A stretch of 64,000 nucleotides of DNA from contig NZ_CP092831.1 of assembly GCF_022531965.1 (NCBI RefSeq), positions 1,082,001-1,146,000 on the forward strand, written 5' to 3'. Positions 51,476-60,293 of this stretch are shown one piece after another. A program made the translations under genes and the position numbers. The stretch's first letter is position 1; each line of letters begins with the position of its first letter. Under the pieces are notes generated by a model, which was not told the origin of the DNA, searched no databases, and saw only the letters and a list, made by a program, of their open reading frames with translations. Source of the DNA: Paenibacillus peoriae (GTDB taxonomy: Bacteria; Bacillota; Bacilli; Paenibacillales; Paenibacillaceae).

Positions 51476-51516
51476 TACACACCTCTAAAACGTATAGAAG
51501 CTCTACGGCGGTTGCC

Positions 51517-51646
51517 AGCGGAGCGGGCAGAATTGTTCTGAAGAAGCGAAGCGTTCGCCTTTATCCCCGGATTTTACCCTTACAGGTTCTATTCAATAGA
51601 AATCCGGGGATAACAGCGATCGGAAGAACAATCTGCACGCGCAGCG
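51517..51646. repeat. Dispersed palindromic element, long copy
   Basis: The outer ends match the 6632-6698 copy: AGCGGAGCGGGCAGAATTGT at 51517-51536 and CGATCGGAAGAACAATCTGC at 51617-51636. Between them lies a further arm TTATCCCCGGATTT (51561-51574), exactly complementary to AAATCCGGGGATAA (51600-51613), so the whole can fold as a long nested hairpin. The short copy lacks this inner part. The element lies between the Ter terminator and the convergent DUF3899 gene. Confidence 0.8.
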
Positions 51647-51682
51647 CCCACCAACCGACCAAAGGCTTCTAATCGTTTTAAC

Positions 51683-52063
51683 CTAACTCATCCCCATTAG
51701 TATCATCGAGCAAAGGATAAGCCCTGCTCCGCACCCCGAAGTATATACCTTGAGGTGGCGGAACATGGATGTTTTCCAGGCTGACAAAGATTCATCGGAA
51801 CGCAAACGCTCATTTTCCTCTCGTAATGCCTTGGATTGACGAATGAATAACTGTCCGATGTCGGCAAATCCCCGCAGGAAGAGGGTTAGAAAACCGCTTT
51901 GCAGAACGTGGAAGATTGCACCGATCACCAAGCCCAGCAACCCCAACAGGAATAACAGATTTGCAGTAGCCATGTGTTCACGACCATTCAAGAGATGGGG
52001 GGTGGCGTACAGAAACCCTAAGGTACTGACAATCAGGGCGATGATCCCAAAACGTAAAATCAT
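51683..52063 (-). CDS. DUF3899-like membrane protein
   Basis: A 126-residue protein with about three membrane helices (residues ~3-20, 36-58 and the C-terminal ~20) and a charged middle (RQSKALREENERLRSDESL). It resembles the DUF3899 family, of unknown function. Its ATG overlaps the oppA stop by one base (TAATG), so translation is coupled to the peptide-binding protein, though the frames differ. Confidence 0.75.
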   Translation of the reverse strand: MILRFGIIALIVSTLGFLYATPHLLNGREHMATANLLFLLGLLGLVIGAIFHVLQSGFLTLFLRGFADIGQLFIRQSKALREENERLRSDESLSAWKTSMFRHLKVYTSGCGAGLILCSMILMGMS

Positions 52064-53706
52064 TATTTTTCGACCCGTTTCGCAAAGCGCAGGTCTGGGT
52101 TCGAACGAGCATCAAATACGATACCTTGAATCTTAGGGCTGATTAATGCAGTGTCCGCAGAGAACTGGATCGGAATAATCGGCAGATCTTCCATCAATAC
52201 GTCTTCTGCCTGATGGAGCTGTTCAAAGCGTTTTGCCGGATCAAGCTCAAAGGTTGAGGATTCAATCAGTTTGTCATACTCCGGGTTGCTCCAGTTGGTA
52301 AAGTTGTTCGAGTTTTTGGAAGTATAATGCCCCAATACGCCGAGCGGATCCAGGAAGTTTCCTTCCCAGCCCATACGGGCGATCTGGAAGTTCTTCTGTT
52401 TAAAGGTATCAATGTACGTTTTCCATTCCTGATTCTCCAGCGTCACTTCAACACCCAGGTTTGTTTTCAGCATTTCCTGAATCGCTTCAGCTACTTTTTT
52501 ATGCTTGTCCGAAGTGTTGTATTTGAAGGTGACTGGTGGCAGCTTGGTCAAACCTTCTTCTTTCAGACCTTCGGCCAGCAATTGTTTCGCTTTTGCAGCG
52601 TCAAACTCATAGTATTTTTTCGGTGCTTCATCACGGAAGTCCTTGCCGGATGGTGTTGTTGTTCCGTATGGAACATAACCGTAAGCCGGAGTTTCGCCAC
52701 CTTTGGTTACGCTGGTAGCCAGTGCTTCGCGGTCAATAGCATAGGCAATGGCTTGTCTGATTTTTTTATTGTCAAACGGTTTTTGTTTTACGTTAAAAGA
52801 ATAGGTGTACACACTGAAAGACGGATGCGACAGGAATTCCTTGTTGCTCTTTTCCTGATCCAATGTATCTACGGGAAGGCTCAAAATCAGGTCCAGATCG
52901 CCCGTTTTGTACATTTGATAATACGTTGTGGAGTCTTGCACCATTTTAAAATTAATCGTTGCCATTGTAATGGCATCTTTGTTCCAGAATTGATCGTTTT
53001 TCGTCAGCGTAATTTGTTCGTTATGTTTCCATTCCTTGGCTACATACGCACCGTTGCCGACAATTGTGCCTGCTTCTGCTGCCCATTTGTCATTTTTCTC
53101 AACAACCGATTGGTTTACTGGCAGATAAGCATGACCCACGGCGATCGTGGGGAAGAAGCTTAGCGGTGATTTCAGCTCAACAACAAGAGTTTTATCATCT
53201 TTGGCTGTAACACCCACGTTTTCAATTTTACCTTTGCCTGTGTTGTACGCTTCGGCACCTTTGATGTAGTAGAGGGCAGAAGGATCGTAGGCAGCTGTTT
53301 TTGGATTTAGTACCCGTTTCCAGGAGTATTCAAAATCCTTAGCTGTCAGTGGGTCACCATTCGACCATTTTGCACCGTCACGGATAGTAAAAGTGTAGGT
53401 TTTGCCGTCAGGAGATACGTCTACTTTGCTGGCAGCACCTTCTACGATTTTACCAGCCTTATCGTATGTATACAGCCCTTCATACAAGTTATCAATTACA
53501 AAATAGGACGTTGTATCTGATGCGAAAGCAGGGTCTAGCGTATAAGGTTCTCCACCTGCCAGATTGGCATTAATTTCTTGCGGGACATCTGCTTGAGGAG
53601 CAGCGGACGGGTCGTTGCTTGCTGTTTTGTCCGTATTACCAGAGCATCCTGCCAAAGCCGTTACGGCCAAAAGTAAGATGATCGTCATCCAATGCATTTT
53701 TTTCAT
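52063..53706 (-). CDS. oppA: Oligopeptide-binding lipoprotein, OppA family
   Basis: A 547-residue lipoprotein: signal peptide with lipobox TALAGC and Cys21, then the SBP_bac_5 fold with EPYTLDPAFASDTTSYFVID near residue 53, YTFTIRDGAKWSNGDPLTAKDFEYSWKR in overlapping pieces near 105-130 and KKIRQAIAYAIDRE near 310. It captures peptides for OppB/OppC. ATG 53706 (MKKMHW) has TGGAGG upstream. No ATPase (OppD/F) is seen in this operon, so one must be supplied elsewhere. Confidence 0.92.
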   Translation of the reverse strand: MKKMHWMTIILLLAVTALAGCSGNTDKTASNDPSAAPQADVPQEINANLAGGEPYTLDPAFASDTTSYFVIDNLYEGLYTYDKAGKIVEGAASKVDVSPDGKTYTFTIRDGAKWSNGDPLTAKDFEYSWKRVLNPKTAAYDPSALYYIKGAEAYNTGKGKIENVGVTAKDDKTLVVELKSPLSFFPTIAVGHAYLPVNQSVVEKNDKWAAEAGTIVGNGAYVAKEWKHNEQITLTKNDQFWNKDAITMATINFKMVQDSTTYYQMYKTGDLDLILSLPVDTLDQEKSNKEFLSHPSFSVYTYSFNVKQKPFDNKKIRQAIAYAIDREALATSVTKGGETPAYGYVPYGTTTPSGKDFRDEAPKKYYEFDAAKAKQLLAEGLKEEGLTKLPPVTFKYNTSDKHKKVAEAIQEMLKTNLGVEVTLENQEWKTYIDTFKQKNFQIARMGWEGNFLDPLGVLGHYTSKNSNNFTNWSNPEYDKLIESSTFELDPAKRFEQLHQAEDVLMEDLPIIPIQFSADTALISPKIQGIVFDARSNPDLRFAKRVEK

Positions 53707-53767
53707 CGTGGTTTTCCTCCATTACTGTAATTAGTTATGCCAAAAATAAGGTACACCTTACCGGGAG

Positions 53768-53863
53768 TTACTCATCCTCCTTTCCTGCAGGTATGCCGCG
53801 TGTGCGCACTTCGATAAAGGAACTGCCGTTCTTCCTGCGGTTAGGCGAGAAGCTGCGGATCAT
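53768..53863 (-). CDS. Putative 31-residue basic protein between oppC and oppA
   Basis: A 32-codon ORF on the operon strand: MIRSFSPNRRKNGSSFIEVR, then a short end with GKEDE. It has AAGGAGGGG 7 bases before ATG, stronger than many real genes here. No family is recognised. It could be a leader peptide controlling oppA, a small accessory protein or chance. Confidence 0.4.
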   Translation of the reverse strand: MIRSFSPNRRKNGSSFIEVRTRGIPAGKEDE

Positions 53864-53902
53864 GGTGACACCCCTCCTTGTCCAATTGGGATCTCTCTGT
53901 TG

Positions 53903-54853
53903 TTAATGTTGTGAACGCGGGTCAAGTGCATCCTGAAGCCCATCTCCAAGCGTATTGAACGCTAGCATGGTGAGCGATATCATCAGCCCGGGGAAAAATA
54001 GGCGCCACCATTGACCGCTTAAAATAACGCCAAGTGAATCGTTAGCCATCGTCCCCCAGCTGGCCGAAGGAGACTGAATCCCCAAACCGAGAAAGCTCAG
54101 GAACGATTCGGCAAAAATAGCCGACGGAATAGTGAACGTTAAATTCACGATAATGATTGCCGCTGCGTTTGGTAGCAAATGTCTGAAGATAATACGCGAA
54201 TGAGATGTCCCCAAGCTACGGGCTGCCAACACATATTCCTGCTGCTTCAGCTGTAAGATTTGCCCACGTACTACACGTGCCATACCGACCCAGCCAGTAA
54301 TAGATAATGCAATAATCATCGTGAGCAGACCGGGCTTCATAATGACGAGCAGCAGAATGATGACTAGCAGATAAGGAATACTATACAAAATTTCAATAAT
54401 ACGCATGAGAATGCTGTCGATCCGGTCGCCCGTTTTACCCTGCCCAGCACAATAGCCAGCAACACAGCCGACGAGAATGCCAAGTACCAAATCAATGGCG
54501 GCAGCGGCAAAGCCGATCATGAGTGAAATTCTAGCCCCGGCCCATGTCCGTGCCCATACGTCCCTCCCCAGATCATCCGTGCCAAACCAATGCTCTTTGG
54601 AAGGAGAGAGATTCGTCTTCAAAAGAGATTGATCACTCGGTGCATAAGAAACCATGGAAGGTCCAACAATCGCCAGCACAATAATCATGATTAGTAGGGA
54701 AAGCCCCAAAAGAGCAAGCTTGTTGTTGAAAAGTCTGCGTAGCCGATCCCGCCAGAGTGATTCTTTGGGTCTGGTCAACGTGGCGGTGGGGATCTGGCTG
54801 CGGTCTACAAGACTGAACAGACTGTCCTTTTCGACAGTAGGTGCTGCTTTCAT
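53903..54853 (-). CDS. oppC: Oligopeptide ABC transporter permease OppC
   Basis: A 316-residue permease with an N-terminal cytoplasmic tail, helix near residues 45-70 and five more, HWFGTDDLGRDVWARTWAGA near 88 (OppC/DppC hallmark) and the EAA-type loop AARSLGTSHSRIIFRHLLPN near 205. The AAAGGAG site lies in the end of oppB, and the oppB stop is one base before this ATG. Forms the membrane channel with OppB. Confidence 0.92.
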   Translation of the reverse strand: MKAAPTVEKDSLFSLVDRSQIPTATLTRPKESLWRDRLRRLFNNKLALLGLSLLIMIIVLAIVGPSMVSYAPSDQSLLKTNLSPSKEHWFGTDDLGRDVWARTWAGARISLMIGFAAAAIDLVLGILVGCVAGYCAGQGKTGDRIDSILMRIIEILYSIPYLLVIILLLVIMKPGLLTMIIALSITGWVGMARVVRGQILQLKQQEYVLAARSLGTSHSRIIFRHLLPNAAAIIIVNLTFTIPSAIFAESFLSFLGLGIQSPSASWGTMANDSLGVILSGQWWRLFFPGLMISLTMLAFNTLGDGLQDALDPRSQH

Positions 54854-54854
54854 G

Positions 54855-55781
54855 TTAATCTCCTTTACTGACTAATTTGATTCGTGGATCGACAAGGCGA
54901 TAGGAAATATCAATTAAAAATAAAGTAACGACTAGAATGGAACTGTAGAAAATGGTCGTCCCCATAATCACTGGATAATCCCGGTTAAAGATACTATCTA
55001 CGAAGTATTTACCGATGCCGGGAATGGCGAATATTTTTTCAACGACAAAGGTACCTGTAATGACGGAAGCGAATAGCGGTCCGATAAAAGAAAGCACCGG
55101 AACCAACGCGTTGCGTAATCCGTGACGCAGAACTACTGCCCAAGAAGACAACCCTTTCGCTTTGGCAGTGCGTATGTACTCCTCATGCATGACTTCCAGC
55201 ATACTCGTCCGCATAAAGCGGGCGATAACGGCAAGAGGTGAAACAGCGAGAGCCAGCGATGGGAGCACCGTATGCTGCCAGGTTCCCCATGAGGCGACCG
55301 GAAGAAGGTGCCATTGAACGGCAACATACTTGATTAGCAACGGTGCCAATATGAAGCTGGGTACGGAAATACCAACAATGGCGATAAACATCGAGATATA
55401 ATCCAGTGGTCGATTATGGTGTAGAGCAGCCAGTGTTCCAAGCGAAATTCCGGCAATAATCGCGACCACGATGGATTGAATACCGAGCAATGCAGAAGGT
55501 GGAAAACCTCGGGCGATGAGCATATTGACGTCCGTCGTTTTCGATTGAATAGACGGGCCCATATCCAGCACTAGCAGATTTTTGAGATACAGCACATACT
55601 GCACAGCGAGCGGCTTGTCCAGATTGTACCTGGCACGCATGTTTTGCAATACCGCTTCCGGAATGGTTTTGGAATCGTTCGAGAATGGGTCACCCGGAAT
55701 GATGTGCATGATGATAAACGTTAAAGTGACGATAATCCACAGTGTAATGAACATCGTAAAAAGACGCTTTAAAATGTACAT
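54855..55781 (-). CDS. oppB: Oligopeptide ABC transporter permease OppB
   Basis: A 308-residue permease with six helices: start MYILKRLFTMFITLWIIVTL, IIPGDPFSND near residue 28, RYNLDKPLAVQYVLYLKNLL near 51 and the EAA-type loop EYIRTAKAKGLSSWAVVLRH near 195. It is the first gene of the operon, 92 bases downstream of a strong promoter. The AGGAG site is 12 bases before ATG 55781. Confidence 0.92.
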   Translation of the reverse strand: MYILKRLFTMFITLWIIVTLTFIIMHIIPGDPFSNDSKTIPEAVLQNMRARYNLDKPLAVQYVLYLKNLLVLDMGPSIQSKTTDVNMLIARGFPPSALLGIQSIVVAIIAGISLGTLAALHHNRPLDYISMFIAIVGISVPSFILAPLLIKYVAVQWHLLPVASWGTWQHTVLPSLALAVSPLAVIARFMRTSMLEVMHEEYIRTAKAKGLSSWAVVLRHGLRNALVPVLSFIGPLFASVITGTFVVEKIFAIPGIGKYFVDSIFNRDYPVIMGTTIFYSSILVVTLFLIDISYRLVDPRIKLVSKGD

Positions 55782-55872
55782 GGGGCTTAATTTCTCCTGT
55801 CTATCAAGCTGATTTACATACTATTGCTGCTAAAAATTTAATATAAGTAAAAGTATATAAGAATACTAGGAA

Positions 55873-55901
55873 ATAATAAGACGGTTTAGGTGACATGTCA
55901 A
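55873..55901 (-). promoter_or_regulatory. SigA promoter of the opp operon
   Basis: On the minus strand TTGACA (55901-55896), a 17-base spacer and TATTAT (55878-55873) form a near-consensus promoter 92 bases before oppB. Confidence 0.7.
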
Positions 55902-55986
55902 GGTAAGGTTTTACATTATAGAACACAGGTCAAATTTTCGTCACAGGTTTTCCATTTATATAAGGCTAAGATTCCGCTCATTCCTC

Positions 55987-56015
55987 TCGACGAGTATCCT
56001 GCGGTGTGTTATGAT
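55987..56015 (+). promoter_or_regulatory. Possible promoter of the amino-acid ABC operon
   Basis: TCGACG, a 17-base spacer and TATGAT lie 85 bases before ATG 56100. Nearby GATAACGTGTTAACG (56024-56038) is partly palindromic. Apart from these and the divergent opp promoter nothing else is clear in 55782-56099. Confidence 0.45.
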
Positions 56016-56099
56016 GATACTCTGATAACGTGTTAACGAACTAAAGCGTTTGCCACCTGTTCTTGGATACGGGGGTCACCATTGTTGGAGGGGAATAAG

Positions 56100-56867
56100 A
56101 TGAGAAAAGCAGCCATGTTTACGATGTTAATTGGATTGATGATGATCGTGTTGGCCGGATGTTCCGGCGGTAAGGACGACAGTAAATTGATTATTGGCAT
56201 TGATGATAAATTCGCCCCGATGGGCTTTAGAGATGAAAATAATGAGCTGACCGGCTTTGATATTGATTATGCGAAAGCGGCCGGGGAACAAATGGGTAAA
56301 CAGGTGAAATTTCAGCCGATTGACTGGTCTGCCAAAGAATCCGAGCTGAACAGCGGACGTATTGATCTCATTTGGAATGGATACACCATTACGGATGAAC
56401 GTAAGGAAAAAGTGCTGTTCACGAAGCCATATCTGAAAAACAGTCAGGTCATTGTCATACCAGCTACTTCCAGTCTTTCCAAGCTGGCTGATCTGGCGGG
56501 CAAAACGGTGGGACTCCAGACGCTGTCTTCAGCAGCCGATGCATTGGATGCGAATCCGATCAAAAGTAAATTGAAGTCAGTGTCTGAGTACCCGGATAAC
56601 GTTCTTGCTTTGACAGATCTGAAAACCGGTCGCCTGGATGCGGTTGTCATTGATGAAGTCGTTGCCAAGTATTATATGTCGAAGGAACAAGGGACGTATA
56701 AGCTGCTTGATGAATCATTGGCCCCTGAGGAATACGGCATCGGTGTGAAAAAAGGGAATGAAGAGCTGTTGACGCAGCTGCAATCCGCTTTGGATGAGCT
56801 GCACAAGAACGGAAAAGCTGCTGAAATTTCGAAAAAGTGGTTTGGTGAAGATAAAGTATTAAATTAA
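56100..56867 (+). CDS. Polar amino-acid ABC transporter substrate-binding lipoprotein
   Basis: A 255-residue lipoprotein: lipobox VLAGC with Cys21, then the SBP_bac_3 fold (LIIGIDDKFAPMGFRDENNE near residue 32, TGFDIDYAKAAGEQMGK near 53, WNGYTITDERKEKVLFTKPY near 94). It resembles glutamine/cystine-type binding proteins. The frame extends to 56082, but ATG 56100 has GGAGGGG upstream. First gene of a three-gene importer. Confidence 0.9.
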   Translation: MRKAAMFTMLIGLMMIVLAGCSGGKDDSKLIIGIDDKFAPMGFRDENNELTGFDIDYAKAAGEQMGKQVKFQPIDWSAKESELNSGRIDLIWNGYTITDERKEKVLFTKPYLKNSQVIVIPATSSLSKLADLAGKTVGLQTLSSAADALDANPIKSKLKSVSEYPDNVLALTDLKTGRLDAVVIDEVVAKYYMSKEQGTYKLLDESLAPEEYGIGVKKGNEELLTQLQSALDELHKNGKAAEISKKWFGEDKVLN

Positions 56868-56906
56868 TACGTAGTGTATTGAACTAAGGTTTAGGAGTCG
56901 AAGGTC

Positions 56907-57566
56907 ATGAGTATGGAATATATTTTACGAATTATGAAGCCTATGCTTGAAGGGGCACAGATGACGGTTATTTTATTTTTCATCACGCTCATCTTGTCTA
57001 TTCCATTGGGTTTTGTCGTTACGTTGCTGGCCAAAAGCCGGATTAAGCCAATCGCTTGGCTGATGCACACGTACATTTATGTTATACGCGGCACGCCGCT
57101 TTTGCTGCAATTATTGTTCTTTTGTTTTGGTCTGCCGATGTTGCCTGTCATTGGGGAGTATCTGGTAATGGATCGAACAACGGCTGCCGTGCTGGCATTT
57201 GTATTGAATTATGCGGCTTATTTTGCAGAAATTTTTAGAGGCGGAATGTTGTCGATTGATAAAGGGCAATACGAGGCTTCGCAAGTGCTGGGCTTGAGCA
57301 AGTCGCAGACGCTGATAAGAGTCATTGTGCCGCAAATGGTACGGATCGCTTTGCCTGCGGTAACCAATGAGGCGACAACATTAGTAAAAGATACGGCACT
57401 ACTGTATGCAGTAGCGGTACCGGAACTGCTGCATTTTGCCAATACGGCTGTAAACCGCGATTTTTCGATTGTACCTTATGTTGTAGCAGCGGTTATTTAT
57501 TTGTTGTTAGCTTTGGTGCTGACGCTATTCTTCAGGGCGCTGGAAAAACGTTTTAAATTCGAGTAA
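56907..57566 (+). CDS. Polar amino-acid ABC transporter permease
   Basis: A 219-residue HisM/GlnP-type permease with five helices: YVIRGTPLLLQLLFFCFGLP near residue 57, NYAAYFAEIFRGGMLSID near 98 and the EAA loop GQYEASQVLGLSKSQTLIRV near 118. Single-permease type, so it should form a homodimer. ATG 56907 follows TTTAGGAGTCG. Confidence 0.9.
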   Translation: MSMEYILRIMKPMLEGAQMTVILFFITLILSIPLGFVVTLLAKSRIKPIAWLMHTYIYVIRGTPLLLQLLFFCFGLPMLPVIGEYLVMDRTTAAVLAFVLNYAAYFAEIFRGGMLSIDKGQYEASQVLGLSKSQTLIRVIVPQMVRIALPAVTNEATTLVKDTALLYAVAVPELLHFANTAVNRDFSIVPYVVAAVIYLLLALVLTLFFRALEKRFKFE

Positions 57567-57581
57567 AAGGAATGTCGGGAT

Positions 57582-58334
57582 ATGAATACTAATGCAATAG
57601 AAGTTATCGATTTGAAAAAATCGTTCGGCAAGCTCGACGTTCTGAAAAGAGTGAGCTTTAACGTTAAAGCGGGCGAGGTTGTAGCTGTCATCGGTCCTTC
57701 AGGTTCAGGGAAAAGTACCATGCTCCGTAGTTTGGTACACCTGGAAGATGTGACAGGCGGGACGATCCGCATTCATGATAAAGCACTGGTGGAAAATGGT
57801 CAGTACGCTCCGGCAGGTGACATTAAGGGCATTACTACCGGTATGGGCATGGTCTTTCAGCATTTTAATCTGTTCCCTCACTTGACGGTGCAGGATAATC
57901 TGGAGCTGGCTCCGAAGCTGGTGAAAAAGGTGAGTAAGGCTGAACTGCGCCGCCAAAGCGCTGAGTTGCTGGCTAAAGTCGGTTTGGCAGATAAAGCAGA
58001 TGCGTATCCATCCCGACTGTCGGGAGGGCAGAAGCAGCGCGTGGCGATCGCCCGGGCAATGATGATGAATCCAGATATTTTGCTGTTCGACGAGCCGACC
58101 TCGGCCCTTGATCCCGAGCTGACAGGCGAGGTGCTGCGGGTCATCAAAAAGCTGGCTGAGGAGAATATGACGATGGTCATCGTGACCCACGAGATGAATT
58201 TTGCGCGAGATGTGGCGGATCGCGTCATTTTTATGGATAATGGCGAAATTGCAGAATCCGGTACACCGGAGCAGATTTTTGGCAATCCGCAGTTGGAGCG
58301 GACGAAGGTGTTTTTGAATCGGGTGGAAGCTTAG
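57582..58334 (+). CDS. Polar amino-acid ABC transporter ATPase
   Basis: A 250-residue ATPase of the GlnQ type: Walker [10 protein letters not shown] near residue 39, Q-loop [14 protein letters not shown] near 90, signature [15 protein letters not shown] near 147 and Walker [15 protein letters not shown] near 167, followed by the switch His in IVTHEMNF. It lies 15 bases after the permease gene. ATG 57582 has AAAGGAATGTCGGG upstream. Confidence 0.92.
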   Translation: MNTNAIEVIDLKKSFGKLDVLKRVSFNVKAGEVVAVIGPSGSGKSTMLRSLVHLEDVTGGTIRIHDKALVENGQYAPAGDIKGITTGMGMVFQHFNLFPHLTVQDNLELAPKLVKKVSKAELRRQSAELLAKVGLADKADAYPSRLSGGQKQRVAIARAMMMNPDILLFDEPTSALDPELTGEVLRVIKKLAEENMTMVIVTHEMNFARDVADRVIFMDNGEIAESGTPEQIFGNPQLERTKVFLNRVEA

Positions 58335-58618
58335 CCCAAGATGCATATCATCTTTGCATACTTGTGTATATGTGTTTTATATCTCCCAAAAGCGACTTTA
58401 AAGAAGTATTCTGATGTAAGCTGAAGCAGGCTATTTGAGCTCTGTTAAGCGAACGAAGAATGCTTTTTTTTTTTTTGAAATGGTTCTTATTCCAGTAAAT
58501 GTGATCTATTTCATATGATTGTGTAAGAAATGGGGTTTAACATGTAAAACATGCTACCACGATTTAAACAAATTCTGTTACTAGCTCCACAATTTAAAAG
58601 TGGAAGGTTGGGATTTGA
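58335..58618. other. AT-rich intergenic region before the biosynthetic cluster
   Basis: Holds a 13-T tract at 58464-58476 that may end the ABC operon, although no clear stem precedes it. Short repeats follow: CATGTAAAACATG near 58541 and CCACAATTTAAAAGTGG near 58587. These could be operator-like, but no firm promoter is seen. Confidence 0.4.
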
Positions 58619-59833
58619 ATGATTGATCGTTTTCACATTTATTGTCACATTCCGTTTTGCAAGAAGCGCTGTCCATACTGCTACTTTACAGCCAAATTTT
58701 CGGAAGAGGAGATGATTAACCTCGATGTAATGGATGAGTATGTTAAAGCCTTGAAAGTGGACATTGAATGCACTGAATTTCCAAAATCAGCAATCACCTC
58801 GATAGTTTTTGGTGGAGGAACCCCATCCCTCCTAAATGAAAGTCAGCTAGACACTATTATAAATTCCATTCGAAATAGGATTACCCCAGAACAATTTACC
58901 CACATGAAATTTATGGCGTATGAAGTTTCCCCAGATACCGCATCCAAAGAAACCTTGTCTATTTTCAGGAGAAAAGGATTTAATCGTGTAAGTATCGGTG
59001 CCCAGTCTTTTAATAATGAAGAGCTCAAATTGCTGGGACGGCCCTATTCACGAGAAAAAATTATAAAGGCTGCAAGCCTGATCCGAGAAATTGATTACGA
59101 CATGTTAAATATTGATCTGCTAATCGGAATCCCGGGGCAGACGCAGAGCACGGTCATGGAAAGCATAAGGGATACAGTGAATATACGACCGGAACATATT
59201 TCGGTTAGTCTTTTCTACTCCTCTTATCCAGGGGGAAAGGAATTTGTCGAGCGATGCGAGAAAAGAGGAAAACATATTCTAGCATTGTCCGATAAAATCT
59301 CAGTTTATGAAGAAGTGTGCGGATTTTTACAACAAAACGGATATATAAGAGTAGATAATACTGTTTTTTCTTTACCAGATTATATATTTCCTTATGAAAA
59401 AGATGCTATAAGTGAAACAGAGCCGGTGTTGGCTTTTGGACCCGGATCTGCGGGATATTGGGATAATAATCGTGTACGCTTCACACCTCCTTATATTAAA
59501 AATTATATAGAACTTCCACATTCAGTCGAAGAAGAAATTACAGTCGATAATTATGCGTTTACGATTGTATGGGGGCATTTGAATGCCTATGGAAAAATCG
59601 AGGAACGAACGTTAGAGCAGTATCTAGGAGTTAATTTTGAAAAAGTAATGGAAATGGAGAAAGATGTTAATATTCTTTTGTCCGTTTTAATTCAAGAAAA
59701 TCTGGTGGAACAACAAGACTCGGCTTACATATTAAAACCAGAAAGTCTAAATCGCGCGATTGTACTAATGCATTATATAAGGGATGGCTGGGGATACAAG
59801 CTCATGACTGCCCCGGATGAAATTAAAAACTAA
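58619..59833 (+). CDS. HemW-like radical SAM enzyme
   Basis: A 404-residue radical SAM protein. CKKRCPYC gives the CxxxCxxC 4Fe-4S site (Cys14, Cys18, Cys21); FGGGTPSLL near residue 65 is the GGGTP SAM motif; RVSIGAQSFNNEELKLLGRP near 125 and DLLIGIPGQT near 170 are HemN/HemW-like, and a HemW-type C-terminal domain follows. Members serve as haem chaperones, C-methylases or cyclopropane-forming enzymes in secondary metabolism. The neighbours argue for a biosynthetic role and not housekeeping HemW. ATG 58619 follows GGAAGG. It opens an AT-rich, close-packed cluster. Confidence 0.85.
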   Translation: MIDRFHIYCHIPFCKKRCPYCYFTAKFSEEEMINLDVMDEYVKALKVDIECTEFPKSAITSIVFGGGTPSLLNESQLDTIINSIRNRITPEQFTHMKFMAYEVSPDTASKETLSIFRRKGFNRVSIGAQSFNNEELKLLGRPYSREKIIKAASLIREIDYDMLNIDLLIGIPGQTQSTVMESIRDTVNIRPEHISVSLFYSSYPGGKEFVERCEKRGKHILALSDKISVYEEVCGFLQQNGYIRVDNTVFSLPDYIFPYEKDAISETEPVLAFGPGSAGYWDNNRVRFTPPYIKNYIELPHSVEEEITVDNYAFTIVWGHLNAYGKIEERTLEQYLGVNFEKVMEMEKDVNILLSVLIQENLVEQQDSAYILKPESLNRAIVLMHYIRDGWGYKLMTAPDEIKN

Positions 59834-59855
59834 GAGTAAAGTGAAGGTGAATACA

Positions 59856-60290
59856 ATGAATCAAGAAGAATATTCAAAATGGATTAAAAACGTTTCTATT
59901 GCCTATCTGGCAACGTATGATTCATTCAATAATCAACCTCATGTAAGACCTGTAGATGCGGGGACTGTTCACAACGGATATATATATTTCTCTACCTTCA
60001 GCAATACAGATAAGGTTGAACAAATCCGGACGTGTGAGAATGTGGAGCTTACTTATTTTGGAGACGGGGCTCAGCTCAGAATGGCAGGTAAGGCCAAACG
60101 GGTGAGTGAAAAGAAGGAAGAAGATCTATTTTTGGAAAACAACCCTATGATAAAAGAAACCTTTAGCAATGAGAAAAGAAATCAGTTTGTATTGTTTCAA
60201 GTCACACCCCATGCAGTAAGATTTATGGGCGAGGAAGATCATCAATACTCTCCTGTAGATTGGAAGCAGACGGACCGGATAGGCATGTGA
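59856..60290 (+). CDS. Pyridoxamine-5'-phosphate-oxidase-like FMN split-barrel protein
   Basis: A 144-residue protein: VSIAYLATYDSFNNQPHVRP near residue 13, YIYFSTFSNTDKVEQIRTCE near 43 and QFVLFQVTPHAVRFMG near 113. This is the FMN-binding split-barrel layout of PPOX-like proteins, which may bind FMN or F420 or just haem/flavin for redox chemistry. The frame extends to 59817, but ATG 59856 has AAGGTGAA upstream. It lies between two other cluster genes. Confidence 0.8.
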   Translation: MNQEEYSKWIKNVSIAYLATYDSFNNQPHVRPVDAGTVHNGYIYFSTFSNTDKVEQIRTCENVELTYFGDGAQLRMAGKAKRVSEKKEEDLFLENNPMIKETFSNEKRNQFVLFQVTPHAVRFMGEEDHQYSPVDWKQTDRIGM

Positions 60291-60293
60291 CTC

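Noticed and set aside
52327..53163. 278-codon plus-strand ORF opposite oppA
   Set aside because: Antisense shadow of a clear OppA gene; the product is Cys/Phe-rich and matches nothing.
58464..58476. 13-T tract as a phase-variation site
   Set aside because: Intergenic with no clear promoter spacing; may be just a terminator tail.
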